Source: Ruminococcaceae bacterium UBA5401 (GTDB lineage: Bacteria > Bacillota > Clostridia > Oscillospirales > Acutalibacteraceae). Taken from it: a DNA stretch of 17,760 nucleotides. The position numbers and the translations under genes are program-made. The notes under the pieces were generated by a model. That model had not been told where the DNA came from. It saw only the letters and a list, made by a program, of their open reading frames with translations, and ran no database searches. Numbering within the stretch: position 1 is the first letter of the stretch; the number at the start of each line of letters is the position of its first letter. Below, piece after piece: positions 1-6,833 of this stretch. The DNA lies in NCBI GenBank assembly GCA_002409675.1, contig DHOB01000021.1, positions 4,432-22,191 of the forward strand. The letters are read 5' to 3'.

Positions 1-1218
1 GGCGCTGTTCTTCCGGTTCCTGTCGACCGAAATCTCATAGCTTTCCACCCACGGGCTGGAGGTGCCGGTCGACCAGTGGCCGGCGCTGTATTCGTCGTAT
101 ACGGCGGCCTGGCATTTCGGGCTCAGCAGGGCGTACTGGGCCTTTCCGTCGCGGTTTTTGACCGCCTCGGCCCATTTCCCGGCAAGAGTGCGGAGTTCGC
201 TGAAAGAATCCGTCCGGGAAGCACTCCGGCCGCCTGTTCCCTGCCCGCCGACGGCGACCGCCGTGCCGGTTCCCAAAGTCCCGAGGAGAATCAGACAGAG
301 GACGAGGATTCCGGCTTTTTTCTTCCTGGTATCCAGAATGGCGAAAATCCGCTTCTTCATCCCTTTTTTACCGCTGTAAAAATTCGTGGAAAAAGCCGTC
401 CGTGCTTTTGGCCGGCTTTTGACGGCCCCGAGGAGGACCTCGCCGTACTTCCGCCTGCCCTCCGGGCCGATTCCATCCACGACCGCCGCGTCGCAGGAAA
501 GCTCGCACTGCAGCGCGGCGGCCTTCGCAATCAGATACACCATGGGGTTGAACCAGTGGACGGCGGCCGCCAGAACCACCAGGCCCCTGAGCCACAGGTC
601 TTTCCGCCTGAAATGGACCAGCTCATGCCGGAGAATATACTTCAGCTCCTCTTCGGAGAAATCGGACCGCGGCAGCAAAATCACGGCGTTCCGAAAGCCC
701 GTCACCATCGGGCTTGAAACGCAGGGGCAAATTCGCAGCCCGATCCGCCCGGCGATTCCCATCTCCCTTTCAGACGCTTCCAGCACTTTCAGAATTTTCC
801 CCTGCGCCGGTTCGCTCCACCGTTTCACCATCCCGAGAAAGCGGGCGTGCCTCAGCCCGTGGTACAGAAGAAAAGCGGCGACGCCGGCAATCCACAGGGC
901 GCCGGCAAGCCGGTCCCACGGCACGGCCGGATCCGCTGAAACCGCCGGGGCAACGGCAGAAACCGCGGCAGGGACCGTTCCGCTTCCCGCTGAAAAAATC
1001 GGGCGAACCGCGGCGGGAACCGCTTCCGCCCGAATCTGAACCGTGCGGGTCGGCAACCGGAATGGAACCACCAGGCCGGCCACAATGACCATCCAGGCGC
1101 CGTAAAGCCATTTTGAGGCGCAGCGCCTCGCCAGCAGCGGGCTCAGCGCAAGCAGGACAAGCGCCAGCGCCGACATGGAAACTGAGCGTTGAATCAACGC
1201 CGTCAAAAAAGCCTGCAT
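1..1218 (-). CDS. BlaR1/MecR1-like M56 membrane metallopeptidase, partial (C-terminus beyond window)
   Basis: Open through position 1 with no stop, so only the first 406 residues are visible. Family role: a membrane zinc peptidase that senses an outside signal and, directly or indirectly, inactivates its partner BlaI-type repressor. Seen: hydrophobic helices near residues 15-30, 38-54, 105-120 and 212-232; a zinc site H198-E-x-x-H202 in the context RHELVHFRRKD; a likely third ligand E239 in CELSCD; a further membrane helix at about 303-325; then an extracellular part from about 326. That part (KWAEAVKNRDGKAQYALLS, about 348-366) resembles the NTF2-like/DUF4829 tails of clostridial M56 proteins rather than a penicillin-binding domain; this is judged by eye. 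The ATG lies 2 bases after the blaI stop, with GGAGG inside the end of blaI, so the two are translated from one message. Family call firm; signal unknown. Confidence 0.88.
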   Translation of the reverse strand, partial: MQAFLTALIQRSVSMSALALVLLALSPLLARRCASKWLYGAWMVIVAGLVVPFRLPTRTVQIRAEAVPAAVRPIFSAGSGTVPAAVSAVAPAVSADPAVPWDRLAGALWIAGVAAFLLYHGLRHARFLGMVKRWSEPAQGKILKVLEASEREMGIAGRIGLRICPCVSSPMVTGFRNAVILLPRSDFSEEELKYILRHELVHFRRKDLWLRGLVVLAAAVHWFNPMVYLIAKAAALQCELSCDAAVVDGIGPEGRRKYGEVLLGAVKSRPKARTAFSTNFYSGKKGMKKRIFAILDTRKKKAGILVLCLILLGTLGTGTAVAVGGQGTGGRSASRTDSFSELRTLAGKWAEAVKNRDGKAQYALLSPKCQAAVYDEYSAGHWSTGTSSPWVESYEISVDRNRKNSA

Positions 1219-1220
1219 CC

Positions 1221-1598
1221 TCAGCTCCTCCGTTCTTTCACCCACTCCATCAGCTCGTCGATGTCGCTGTCGCTGAGCTGTTTGCCGTCGTACAGCGTGT
1301 TGACGAGGCTCAGGAAAGAGTTCTCGTGGTACAGCTTCATGAAATTGCCCGTTTCAAATTCCAGATAATCTTCTTTGGCGACCAGCGGAAAAAAGGTCCG
1401 TTCCTTGCCGTTTTTCTCCGTCCTCAAAAAACCTTTTTTGACCAGCCGCAGCATCAGGGAAATCACGGTCGGGGCCTTCCAGCCGCGTTCCCTGCCGAGC
1501 CGCTCCATGACCATGCCGGTGGTGATGGGCGGCCTGTTTGCCCAGACGACCTTCATGATTTCAAACTCCGTATCCGGAAGTTTTCTGAGCTTGCCCAT
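1221..1598 (-). CDS. blaI: BlaI/MecI family transcriptional repressor
   Basis: 125 residues, the usual length of the Penicillinase_R family. Residues 1-75 form the winged helix: LPDTEFEIMKVVW is the typical opening, and APTVISLMLRLVKKGFL (42-58) matches the recognition helix and turn (normally TVxTLLxRLxxKGxL). Residues 76-125 are the helical dimer part. Family members bind a dyad over their own promoter and are released when the M56 partner triggers proteolysis. The ATG is preceded by a run of G (AAGGGGGG) about 10 bases upstream, and a good sigma-70-type promoter lies about 55-80 bases upstream. It is followed directly by the M56 gene, the standard two-gene order. No beta-lactamase or PBP gene is in view, so the regulated target is unknown. 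The symbol denotes the family only. Confidence 0.9.
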   Translation of the reverse strand: MGKLRKLPDTEFEIMKVVWANRPPITTGMVMERLGRERGWKAPTVISLMLRLVKKGFLRTEKNGKERTFFPLVAKEDYLEFETGNFMKLYHENSFLSLVNTLYDGKQLSDSDIDELMEWVKERRS

Positions 1599-1651
1599 CG
1601 GAATCCAGCCCCCCTTTCAGGCGCCTGCGTGCTGATTTTGACTGCGCCTAT

Positions 1652-1680
1652 ATTCTACGCTTGCCTAAAATAAAAGTCAA
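1652..1680 (-). promoter_or_regulatory. Promoter of the blaI-M56 pair
   Basis: On the minus strand, TTGACT (1675-1680), a 17-base spacer and TAGAAT (1652-1657). The position, between the terminator of the upstream cluster and the blaI start, fits a sigma-70-type promoter. TTGACT of the -35 and an inverted copy at 1638-1643 flank the -10, a possible repressor dyad. Confidence 0.75.
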
Positions 1681-1696
1681 GAAATTTTTCTCAGTT

Positions 1697-1756
1697 TTAA
1701 CTAAATAAAAAATAAGAACGGCAAAGCGACGAATCGCCGGCACTTGCCGTTCTTAT
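1697..1756 (-). terminator. Rho-independent terminator after the kdgT cluster
   Basis: A perfect 13-bp stem: ATAAGAACGGCAA at 1712-1724 pairs with TTGCCGTTCTTAT at 1744-1756. The 19-base loop holds a second small hairpin (GCGA 1726-1729 with TCGC 1734-1737). In the minus direction the stem is followed by TTTTTTATTTAG. It lies about 60 bases after the kdgT stop and just before the blaI promoter, so it insulates the two units. Confidence 0.9.
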
Positions 1757-1817
1757 CCATGCAAAATGTAAATTAAGCGCTGAAATGCCCTGTACTGAAA
1801 ACGTGTTTCTCAATATA

Positions 1818-2801
1818 TCACGGGGTGCTTCCTTTTGCAGGCACGGAATCCACCGTTTTGGCAGACGATTTTTTCTTTTTCTCCAGGTTGTTCAGCAGAG
1901 AGACCAGAACCGGGCAGAGCAGGGCGGTAATAATGATAGAAGCGGATATCTGCACGGTGGCCGTCTGCACAAACGGGTTCATGGAAGGATCGACAGCGGC
2001 GATGGCGGCGGGAGTGGCGGCGGCGATGCCGGCCGTCGTGCCGATGGCGGCGCCGACCGCGCGCCTGCTGCCCTTGAAGATGCCGTAGATGAAATATCCG
2101 CCGAAGCCCGTCAGAAGGAGGGTGGCAAAGCCGAGCAGAATCCCGGAAGCACCCGCCGCCTGGATTGTCTTAATGTCCAGGGAAGCCCCGATGGAAAATC
2201 CCAAAAAAGGAATCAGCATCTTCCCATGCTTAAGGTATTCACGCCAATCCGGGTCGAGGTTTCCCAAAGCGAAACCGACGAGAATCGGCACCAGGACCGC
2301 GACAAATGAAACGGCCGATATGTTTGCCAGCCCTGCGGACCCTAAAATTATCATTGTGAAGAGAGGACCGTTGTTCAGTGCAATCACCGATACGGCTCCG
2401 ACATCCGTATCGTCGCCCGTCTGGCTCGCAAGGGCGGCGAACAGAGAGCTGTTGGAATTCGTCATGCCCGGAACGATGGCCAGCACGCTCAGGCCCAGGA
2501 TCCCGACATTCCCGTAGATTCGGCCAATCAGAAGGCCGACGACGGCGCCGATTAAAATTTTGGTAACCGTGAGGGCTCCGCCTTTCGCAAGCGACAGCCC
2601 CGCTTTATGAATGTCAATCTGGGAACCGGCGCAGAAAATGAACAGGGCAAGCAGCGGCTGTGTGGCCTTTTTAAACAACGCGGTGGTAAAGCTCCCAATC
2701 TCAAGCGCTCCCGGGAAAAAGCTATTGATCAGCATTCCCAAAATCAGAGGAACAATCAAAACGCCACCCGGTATTTTTTGCATGGTCTTTAAGATTTTCA
2801 A
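1818..2801 (-). CDS. kdgT: 2-keto-3-deoxygluconate permease family transporter (KdgT)
   Basis: Inner-membrane secondary transporter of the KdgT family, which imports 2-keto-3-deoxygluconate with protons in enterobacteria. Seen: the opening KIPGGVLIVPLILG, the stretch GPLFTMIILGSAGLANI, and VGFALGNLDPDWREYLKHG, all near-identical in pattern to E. coli KdgT; about ten hydrophobic segments; a charged lysine/serine C-terminal tail. Start: an in-frame GTG at 2846 would add 15 unlikely residues. A TTG at 2799-2801 has GGGAGG 8 bases upstream and gives 327 residues, the length of E. coli KdgT, so I use the TTG. It is the last gene of the cdaR-garK-dehydrogenase cluster and is followed by a strong terminator. 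The true substrate here could be another sugar acid, since no KDG kinase or aldolase is in the window. Confidence 0.88.
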   Translation of the reverse strand: MKILKTMQKIPGGVLIVPLILGMLINSFFPGALEIGSFTTALFKKATQPLLALFIFCAGSQIDIHKAGLSLAKGGALTVTKILIGAVVGLLIGRIYGNVGILGLSVLAIVPGMTNSNSSLFAALASQTGDDTDVGAVSVIALNNGPLFTMIILGSAGLANISAVSFVAVLVPILVGFALGNLDPDWREYLKHGKMLIPFLGFSIGASLDIKTIQAAGASGILLGFATLLLTGFGGYFIYGIFKGSRRAVGAAIGTTAGIAAATPAAIAAVDPSMNPFVQTATVQISASIIITALLCPVLVSLLNNLEKKKKSSAKTVDSVPAKGSTP

Positions 2802-2809
2802 TAGGAATT

Positions 2810-2815
2810 CCTCCC
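2810..2815 (-). promoter_or_regulatory. Ribosome binding site that sets the TTG start of kdgT
   Basis: GGGAGG on the minus strand, 8 bases before the TTG at 2799-2801. The upstream GTG at 2846 has no comparable site at the right distance. Confidence 0.75.
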
Positions 2816-2854
2816 GTTTCGTCGCATGACGCCCGTCGCCGGGCACCCGTTGTT

Positions 2855-3841
2855 TTAAGGCCGAAAGACGATTTTGATGGCGGAATCGTCCTTGTCGGCC
2901 AGCTCGAATCCCTTTTTCAAGTCGGCGAGTTTGAACTCATTGGTAATCAGCGATTTGATGTTGATGGTGCCCTGCTGGACCGGACGGAGCACTTCCGGCG
3001 TCCATACAAAGCGGTGATGCCACGTATGGTGTACCAGGCAGGTATTTACAAATTCCAGACCATCGTCATGCCACCTGCTGATGTCCAGCGTAATCGGCTG
3101 AGTCACCCAGCTGTAGAATACGAATTTTCCGTTATGGCGGATAATCCGGCTGGCCGTGTTAAAGGATTCCTGCGTCCCGGCCGCTTCCACCACGACGTCC
3201 GCTCCTACGCCGTGCGTCAGTTCCATCACGGCATCGTAGACATCCGTCTTTTTTGAGTTGATGATAACGTCCGCACCCAGTTTTTTGGCGATCTGGAGCT
3301 TACCGTCCAGAACGTCCACCATAATCACCTGATACGCACCTTTTTTCTTGACGCACTGTGCGATGATCTGGCCCGCAAAGCCGGCGCCCATCACAACGAC
3401 GGTATCGCCAAGCTGAACCCTGCAGTTCATGCCCGAATACATCGCGCAGGAAATCGGTTCCCCGAGGCTGGCAAGGTCCGGATCGAGGCCTTCCGGGGCA
3501 GGCTGCAACTGCCACGTCGGGGTTTTGAAATAATCCGCATAGTTGTTATTCCAGCCGAACGCCATCACATGGTCGCCCACTTTATAGTCGGTTACTTTGC
3601 TGCCGGCTTCAACTACAACGCCCCCGCTCTCATGGCCAAGCTCAAACGGAAACTTGGGTTCCTTCCGGGATGCCCCCGTGTTTTTAGGCAAGTGGCCCCG
3701 GTAAAAGCTTTTGTCGGAACCGCAGATGCCAATCAGATTGTTTTTTACAATGACCTCGTTTTCTCCGCAGACAAGTTCCTTTTCAACCAAATCGATGTCA
3801 TACGGACCCCTTAAAAGGGCTGCCCTCGTTTTAATGCTCAT
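2855..3841 (-). CDS. Zinc-type medium-chain alcohol/polyol dehydrogenase, substrate unknown
   Basis: 328 residues, medium-chain dehydrogenase/reductase family; cytosolic and expected to oxidise a secondary hydroxyl (or reduce a keto group) of a sugar acid or polyol. N-terminal GroES-like domain with catalytic-zinc residues C40 (GICGSD), H70-E71 (ELGHESGG) and probably E128 (GEP). Rossmann domain with GAGFAG (152-157) and an acidic D176 at the end of the second strand, which favours NAD over NADP. The four-cysteine structural-zinc lobe expected after GDHV (about 89-92) is missing. The ATG has GGAGG 7 bases upstream; the gene starts 17 bases after the garK stop and ends 53 bases before the kdgT start, so it is in the same operon. 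Idonate, sorbitol and threonine dehydrogenases are related; I cannot choose among them. Confidence 0.85.
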   Translation of the reverse strand: MSIKTRAALLRGPYDIDLVEKELVCGENEVIVKNNLIGICGSDKSFYRGHLPKNTGASRKEPKFPFELGHESGGVVVEAGSKVTDYKVGDHVMAFGWNNNYADYFKTPTWQLQPAPEGLDPDLASLGEPISCAMYSGMNCRVQLGDTVVVMGAGFAGQIIAQCVKKKGAYQVIMVDVLDGKLQIAKKLGADVIINSKKTDVYDAVMELTHGVGADVVVEAAGTQESFNTASRIIRHNGKFVFYSWVTQPITLDISRWHDDGLEFVNTCLVHHTWHHRFVWTPEVLRPVQQGTINIKSLITNEFKLADLKKGFELADKDDSAIKIVFRP

Positions 3842-3858
3842 CGTGCATCCTCCTTCAG

Positions 3859-4989
3859 TTATATTTTTAAAATTTTTAGAAAGCGAAATAAATTGTCCGC
3901 CGTCAGCGCAAGGTCTTCTCTGCAGCGCTTTCTCGCTTCATCAAAGCTGGCTGCAACCCGGTTTGTGCTGAACACCGCGGAAACGCCGCTATCGTAAAGA
4001 CCGGCGATATCGTCCCCGATGTCCCCGACAATAGCGACAAGCGGGATTCCAAGTTTTTTGGCATGCCGCGCCACTCCGCTCACGACCTTGCCCCGCAGGC
4101 TTTGGCTGTCGATTTTGCCTTCTCCGCTGATAATCAAATCGGCGTCCTTGGCAAGCTCGTCAAAATGCACACAGGAAAGCATGGTTTCAATTCCGGACTG
4201 AAGCTTTGAATCGAAAAACGCGGCCATGCCGCCCCCCATGCCCCCTGCGGCGCCGGAACCGGGGAGCTCCGAAACATCGCGCCCAAGGGACTTCCGGACT
4301 TTTTCAGCGAGGTTCTTCAGTCCCCGGTCCAGCTTTTCTACCATCGCCGGATCCGCACCCTTTTGCGGGCCGAACATGCGGGCTGCCCCCGAAGGGCCAT
4401 ATAGAGGAATATCCGTATCGCAAATCGAGATGATTTTGGCCATCCGGACCTCGGGGCAAAATCCGGAAATGTCGATTCCAGCAATTTTGTCAAGGGTTTC
4501 GCCTATGGGCAGAAAGCTTTTCCCGGCTCCGTCATAAAATTTTACGCCGGCCGCTGCCGCGGCGCCAGCGCCGCCGTCGTTTGTGCAGCTTCCGCCCAGC
4601 CCCACAATAATCTTTCCGCATCCGTGCGCCGCGGCATGGACGATGAGCTGACCGACCCCGTATGTAGAGGCTTCGCCGACCGACCGGCCCTTGACCATCG
4701 GGAAGCCGGCGCAGGCCGCCGTTTCAATCACGGCGGTGCCGTCTGCCGTAATTCCGTAATAAGCCTTAATTTTTTCCATAAACGGGCCTTTGACGTCCAC
4801 AAATACTTTTTGCCCGTCCATCGCCGCAAGAAAAGAATCCACGCTTCCCTCTCCGCCGTCTGCCACGGGAATCGAACGGATTTCCGCCTGAGGGTAATAA
4901 CGGCTGATTGCTTTCCCCACGATTCTGCAGATTTCTTGAGCGCTCATCGTCTCCTTAAAAGAATCTGGAATGATTATGAATTTCTTCAT
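3859..4989 (-). CDS. garK: Glycerate 2-kinase (GarK/GlxK family)
   Basis: 376 residues, the normal length of the family. Reaction: ATP plus D-glycerate gives 2-phosphoglycerate (GarK type), feeding lower glycolysis. Seen: MKKFIIIPDSFKETMSA at the start; PVADGGEGSVDSF (41-53); GLGGSCTNDGGAGAAAAAG (130-148); CDTDIPLYGPSGAARMFGPQKGA (190-212); GSGAAGGMGGGMAAF (245-259); SGEGKID (288-294). All are hallmark blocks of the TIGR00045 type. It is the first structural gene after the CdaR-type regulator, as glycerate kinase genes often are in galactarate/glucarate-type systems. It has its own promoter about 75-105 bases upstream. The ribosome site is weak (GAGG about 12 bases upstream). Function is firm; the route that makes glycerate here is not shown. 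Confidence 0.93.
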   Translation of the reverse strand: MKKFIIIPDSFKETMSAQEICRIVGKAISRYYPQAEIRSIPVADGGEGSVDSFLAAMDGQKVFVDVKGPFMEKIKAYYGITADGTAVIETAACAGFPMVKGRSVGEASTYGVGQLIVHAAAHGCGKIIVGLGGSCTNDGGAGAAAAAGVKFYDGAGKSFLPIGETLDKIAGIDISGFCPEVRMAKIISICDTDIPLYGPSGAARMFGPQKGADPAMVEKLDRGLKNLAEKVRKSLGRDVSELPGSGAAGGMGGGMAAFFDSKLQSGIETMLSCVHFDELAKDADLIISGEGKIDSQSLRGKVVSGVARHAKKLGIPLVAIVGDIGDDIAGLYDSGVSAVFSTNRVAASFDEARKRCREDLALTADNLFRFLKILKI

Positions 4990-5064
4990 GGCTTCTTTAA
5001 CCTCATGTTAATTATGAATGAAATCGTGAATTGCTGTTATTCGTATCAGTTATCTTTGCACAAA

Positions 5065-5093
5065 ATTATAAATCCGTTTGCTTATTTTTTCTA
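5065..5093 (-). promoter_or_regulatory. Promoter of the garK-dehydrogenase-kdgT operon
   Basis: On the minus strand, TAGAAA (5088-5093), a 17-base spacer and a perfect TATAAT (5065-5070). The -10 and spacer are overlapped by one arm (5068-5080) of a long inverted repeat, so a bound regulator would touch the polymerase site. Confidence 0.65.
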
Positions 5094-5126
5094 TATTACC
5101 CATAACACAATTACAAGCGGATTTAT
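5068..5126. promoter_or_regulatory. Inverted repeat, candidate operator for the CdaR-type regulator
   Basis: ATAAATCCGTTTG (5068-5080) and CAAGCGGATTTAT (5114-5126) are inverted copies, 12 of 13 positions matching, separated by 33 bases. One arm covers the garK -10; the other lies upstream of the -35. Related CGGATT motifs occur near the cdaR promoter (6354-6364 and 6397-6406). It is not followed by a T tract, so it is not a good terminator. Confidence 0.5.
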
Positions 5127-5144
5127 GGTACGAAGAACATAATG

Positions 5145-6285
5145 TTATTTTAGAAAGCGCAGGGCGAGATAAAAGAGGGCTGCGTCGGACAGCTTTCTGG
5201 GATTATGCCCGGTCGTTTCGGAAAGCTTGTTCAATTTGTACTGCAGCGTGTTCTTATGCATGAACAGGCGGCTGGCTGCGTGATTAATAGACCCTTCGGC
5301 ATTGAAAAAAGCCGATAAAATTTTCACCCATTCGTCGATTTCTCCTTCTGTGCAGCCTTTGAAAACCTGCCGAATAAAATCGTGCCTGTCCTCCGGCGGA
5401 ATATCGTCCATGAAAATTTCCAGACCGATCTCACTGTAAAGGCATATTTTCCCAGTTTTGCACGCAGCGGCGGACTGAAGCGCTTTTTTCGCTCGAAAAT
5501 AAGAAGACGATATCCCTTTTGCGTCCGGATTATAGCTGTCAATCCCAACTGCCAGATTCAGCCCAAAATCAGCCTTTACCCGACGGCATATCTCTTCAGC
5601 AAGCAGCTTTATCTGTATGTCGTTTCTCATTGAAACCAGGCAGACGAGGCCGCCGTCCAAAAAAAAACGAAAGCTCTCCCTCCTGTCCTTTGATGAAATT
5701 GCCGGTGTCATCCTGAATCTTCTGGTCCAGCAGTTTCATTTGAATCTCATTTTTTCCCTGCAGTTCATCCGGGTCGGCGGCCGCGGCAATCAGAACGCGA
5801 AAAGGCTTAAAGACGTCGACCCCAAAAAGTCTGCTCCGCAGAAGAAAATCCTGGTCCGTTTCGGTGAACTTTCCGTAGATCCATTGTTTCAGAAAATCCG
5901 CCCGTAGGTTTTCCTGAATATTTCGCTGTTCTTTTGCATAAGCGTCCAGCAGCAGGATTTCCGTGATTCTCTTGATGATGCGCCCGTATTTTGCTACTTC
6001 TGCAACGTCCCCCGTAATCCCAATCACGCCGATGATTTCGCCGCTGAACAGGATGGGCAGGTTGATTCCCTTTTTCGTGCCCGCATATTCGTCGTCATGC
6101 ACCACAAGAATCTGGTCCAGTTTCTGGCTGATAATTTTTTGCGCAGCGGTGTGGAACTGCCCCTCCCTCTTCGGGTCGGTGCTGGCTATGATGTATCCCT
6201 TTTCATCCATCATATTGATTTCCTGGTGAATGATGTCCTTTACTTCCAAGACGATCTTTTTTGCACTGTTTTTTGAAATAAACAT
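5145..6285 (-). pseudogene. cdaR: CdaR-type carbohydrate diacid regulator, frame broken at a T9 run
   Basis: Two overlapping frames make one 379-residue regulator, the usual CdaR length of about 385. The first frame (from ATG 6285) gives the diacid-recognition domain: SAKKIVLEVKDIIHQEINMMDEKGYIIASTDPKREG..HTAAQKII and LPILFSGEIIGVIGITG, about residues 1-130. The second (ending at 5145) gives the GGDEF-like linker (LNLAVGIDSYNPDAKGISSSYFRAKKAL) and a C-terminal PucR-type HTH (INHAASRLFMHKNTLQYKLNKLSETTGHNPRKLSDA). They meet at nine T (5659-5667); eight T would join them after about residue 206. As read, the first frame stops at 5596, losing the DNA-binding domain. This could be a real mutation, a sequencing error in the homopolymer, or slippage. 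GGGAGG 7 bases before ATG 6285 rules out the GTG at 6306. Family role: activation of sugar-acid genes such as the adjacent garK operon. Confidence 0.82.
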
Positions 6286-6292
6286 GCCGGTT

Positions 6293-6298
6293 CCTCCC
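6293..6298 (-). promoter_or_regulatory. Ribosome binding site that sets the cdaR start
   Basis: GGGAGG on the minus strand, 7 bases before the ATG at 6283-6285. It lies inside the codons that would follow the in-frame GTG at 6306, so that earlier start is unlikely. Confidence 0.75.
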
Positions 6299-6341
6299 TT
6301 TGGCACTCCCGTACATTTTGAGAATTTTCACCCTACCGGTT

Positions 6342-6370
6342 ATTATAAGCGCCAATCCGACTTGTAACAA
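6342..6370 (-). promoter_or_regulatory. Promoter of cdaR
   Basis: On the minus strand, TTGTTA (6365-6370), a 17-base spacer and a perfect TATAAT (6342-6347). The spacer contains CAAGTCGGATT, one of four CGGATT motifs in this cluster, which suggests that the regulator controls its own gene. Confidence 0.7.
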
Positions 6371-6454
6371 TCTGAAAAGCCGAAAGAGAGCGCCTCAAAT
6401 CCGTTTCGGTGGTAGACTGCGTCCTATATGTGCCATCGGTTATCTGCACGCAGA

Positions 6455-6495
6455 AGAGGACCCCGGTATCAAAACATCCGATACCGGGGTCCTCT
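6455..6495 (-). terminator. Strong hairpin, terminator of the 77-residue gene
   Basis: A perfect 16-bp stem: AGAGGACCCCGGTATC (6455-6470) pairs with GATACCGGGGTCCTCT (6480-6495), with a 9-base loop. It lies 36 bases after the stop of the small gene at 6531. The T tail is short in the minus direction (TCTTCTG) and slightly better in the plus direction (TTTCTCC), so it may act in both directions, although no plus-strand gene is evident. Confidence 0.75.
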
Positions 6496-6530
6496 TTCTC
6501 CACCCGCTCGCGCACCGCCGGAAAACCGGT

Positions 6531-6764
6531 TCAAAGGATTACCGAAGAAGTGGAATCAATTTTGATGCCGCCGTCCTTGGTCCTTGAGAGCTTCGCCTTG
6601 TTCCCGTTGCCGTCCTCAATCGTCATCTTCTCAATCTTATTGGCGGTAAAGAAGTTCACGGCGTCGGATTCCACGAACACGGACCACTTTTTGGCCTGCG
6701 CCCGCTCCGGCTCGTACGCTTCTCCCATCGTTTTGACGTCCTCTTTGGCGTTTTCGCTGCTCAT
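6531..6764 (-). CDS. Small soluble protein of unknown function (77 aa)
   Basis: I do not recognise the family. It is clearly a gene: the ATG has AGGAGGG 7 bases upstream, a good promoter lies 40-70 bases upstream, and a strong hairpin follows. The protein is highly charged with no signal peptide or membrane segment. Residues 1-25 are rich in E and K and probably helical. The remainder (KKWSVFVESDAVNFFTANKIEKM and LSRTKDGGIKIDSTSSVIL) alternates polar and hydrophobic residues, suggesting a small beta-rich fold. There are no cysteines, so it is not a zinc ribbon. It sits between the DUF5808 gene and cdaR, but its own promoter and terminator make it a one-gene unit. No function is assigned. Confidence 0.75.
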   Translation of the reverse strand: MSSENAKEDVKTMGEAYEPERAQAKKWSVFVESDAVNFFTANKIEKMTIEDGNGNKAKLSRTKDGGIKIDSTSSVIL

Positions 6765-6804
6765 CGACAGACCCTCCTGCTAAAAAATCTATAAGACAGG
6801 TTTC

Positions 6805-6833
6805 AGTATAGCATACGGAGCCGGAAGAATCAA
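6805..6833 (-). promoter_or_regulatory. Promoter of the 77-residue gene
   Basis: On the minus strand, TTGATT (6828-6833), a 17-base spacer and TATACT (6805-6810). The -35 sits in the T-rich tail of the terminator of the preceding gene. Confidence 0.75.

Noticed and set aside
1725..1743. The hairpin within the terminator loop as a small RNA or attachment site
   Set aside because: Only 4 bp of stem inside a standard terminator; nothing else supports a separate element.
5069..5125. The inverted repeat as a terminator of cdaR
   Set aside because: The loop is 33 bases, no T tract follows, and one arm overlaps a good -10; an operator is more likely.
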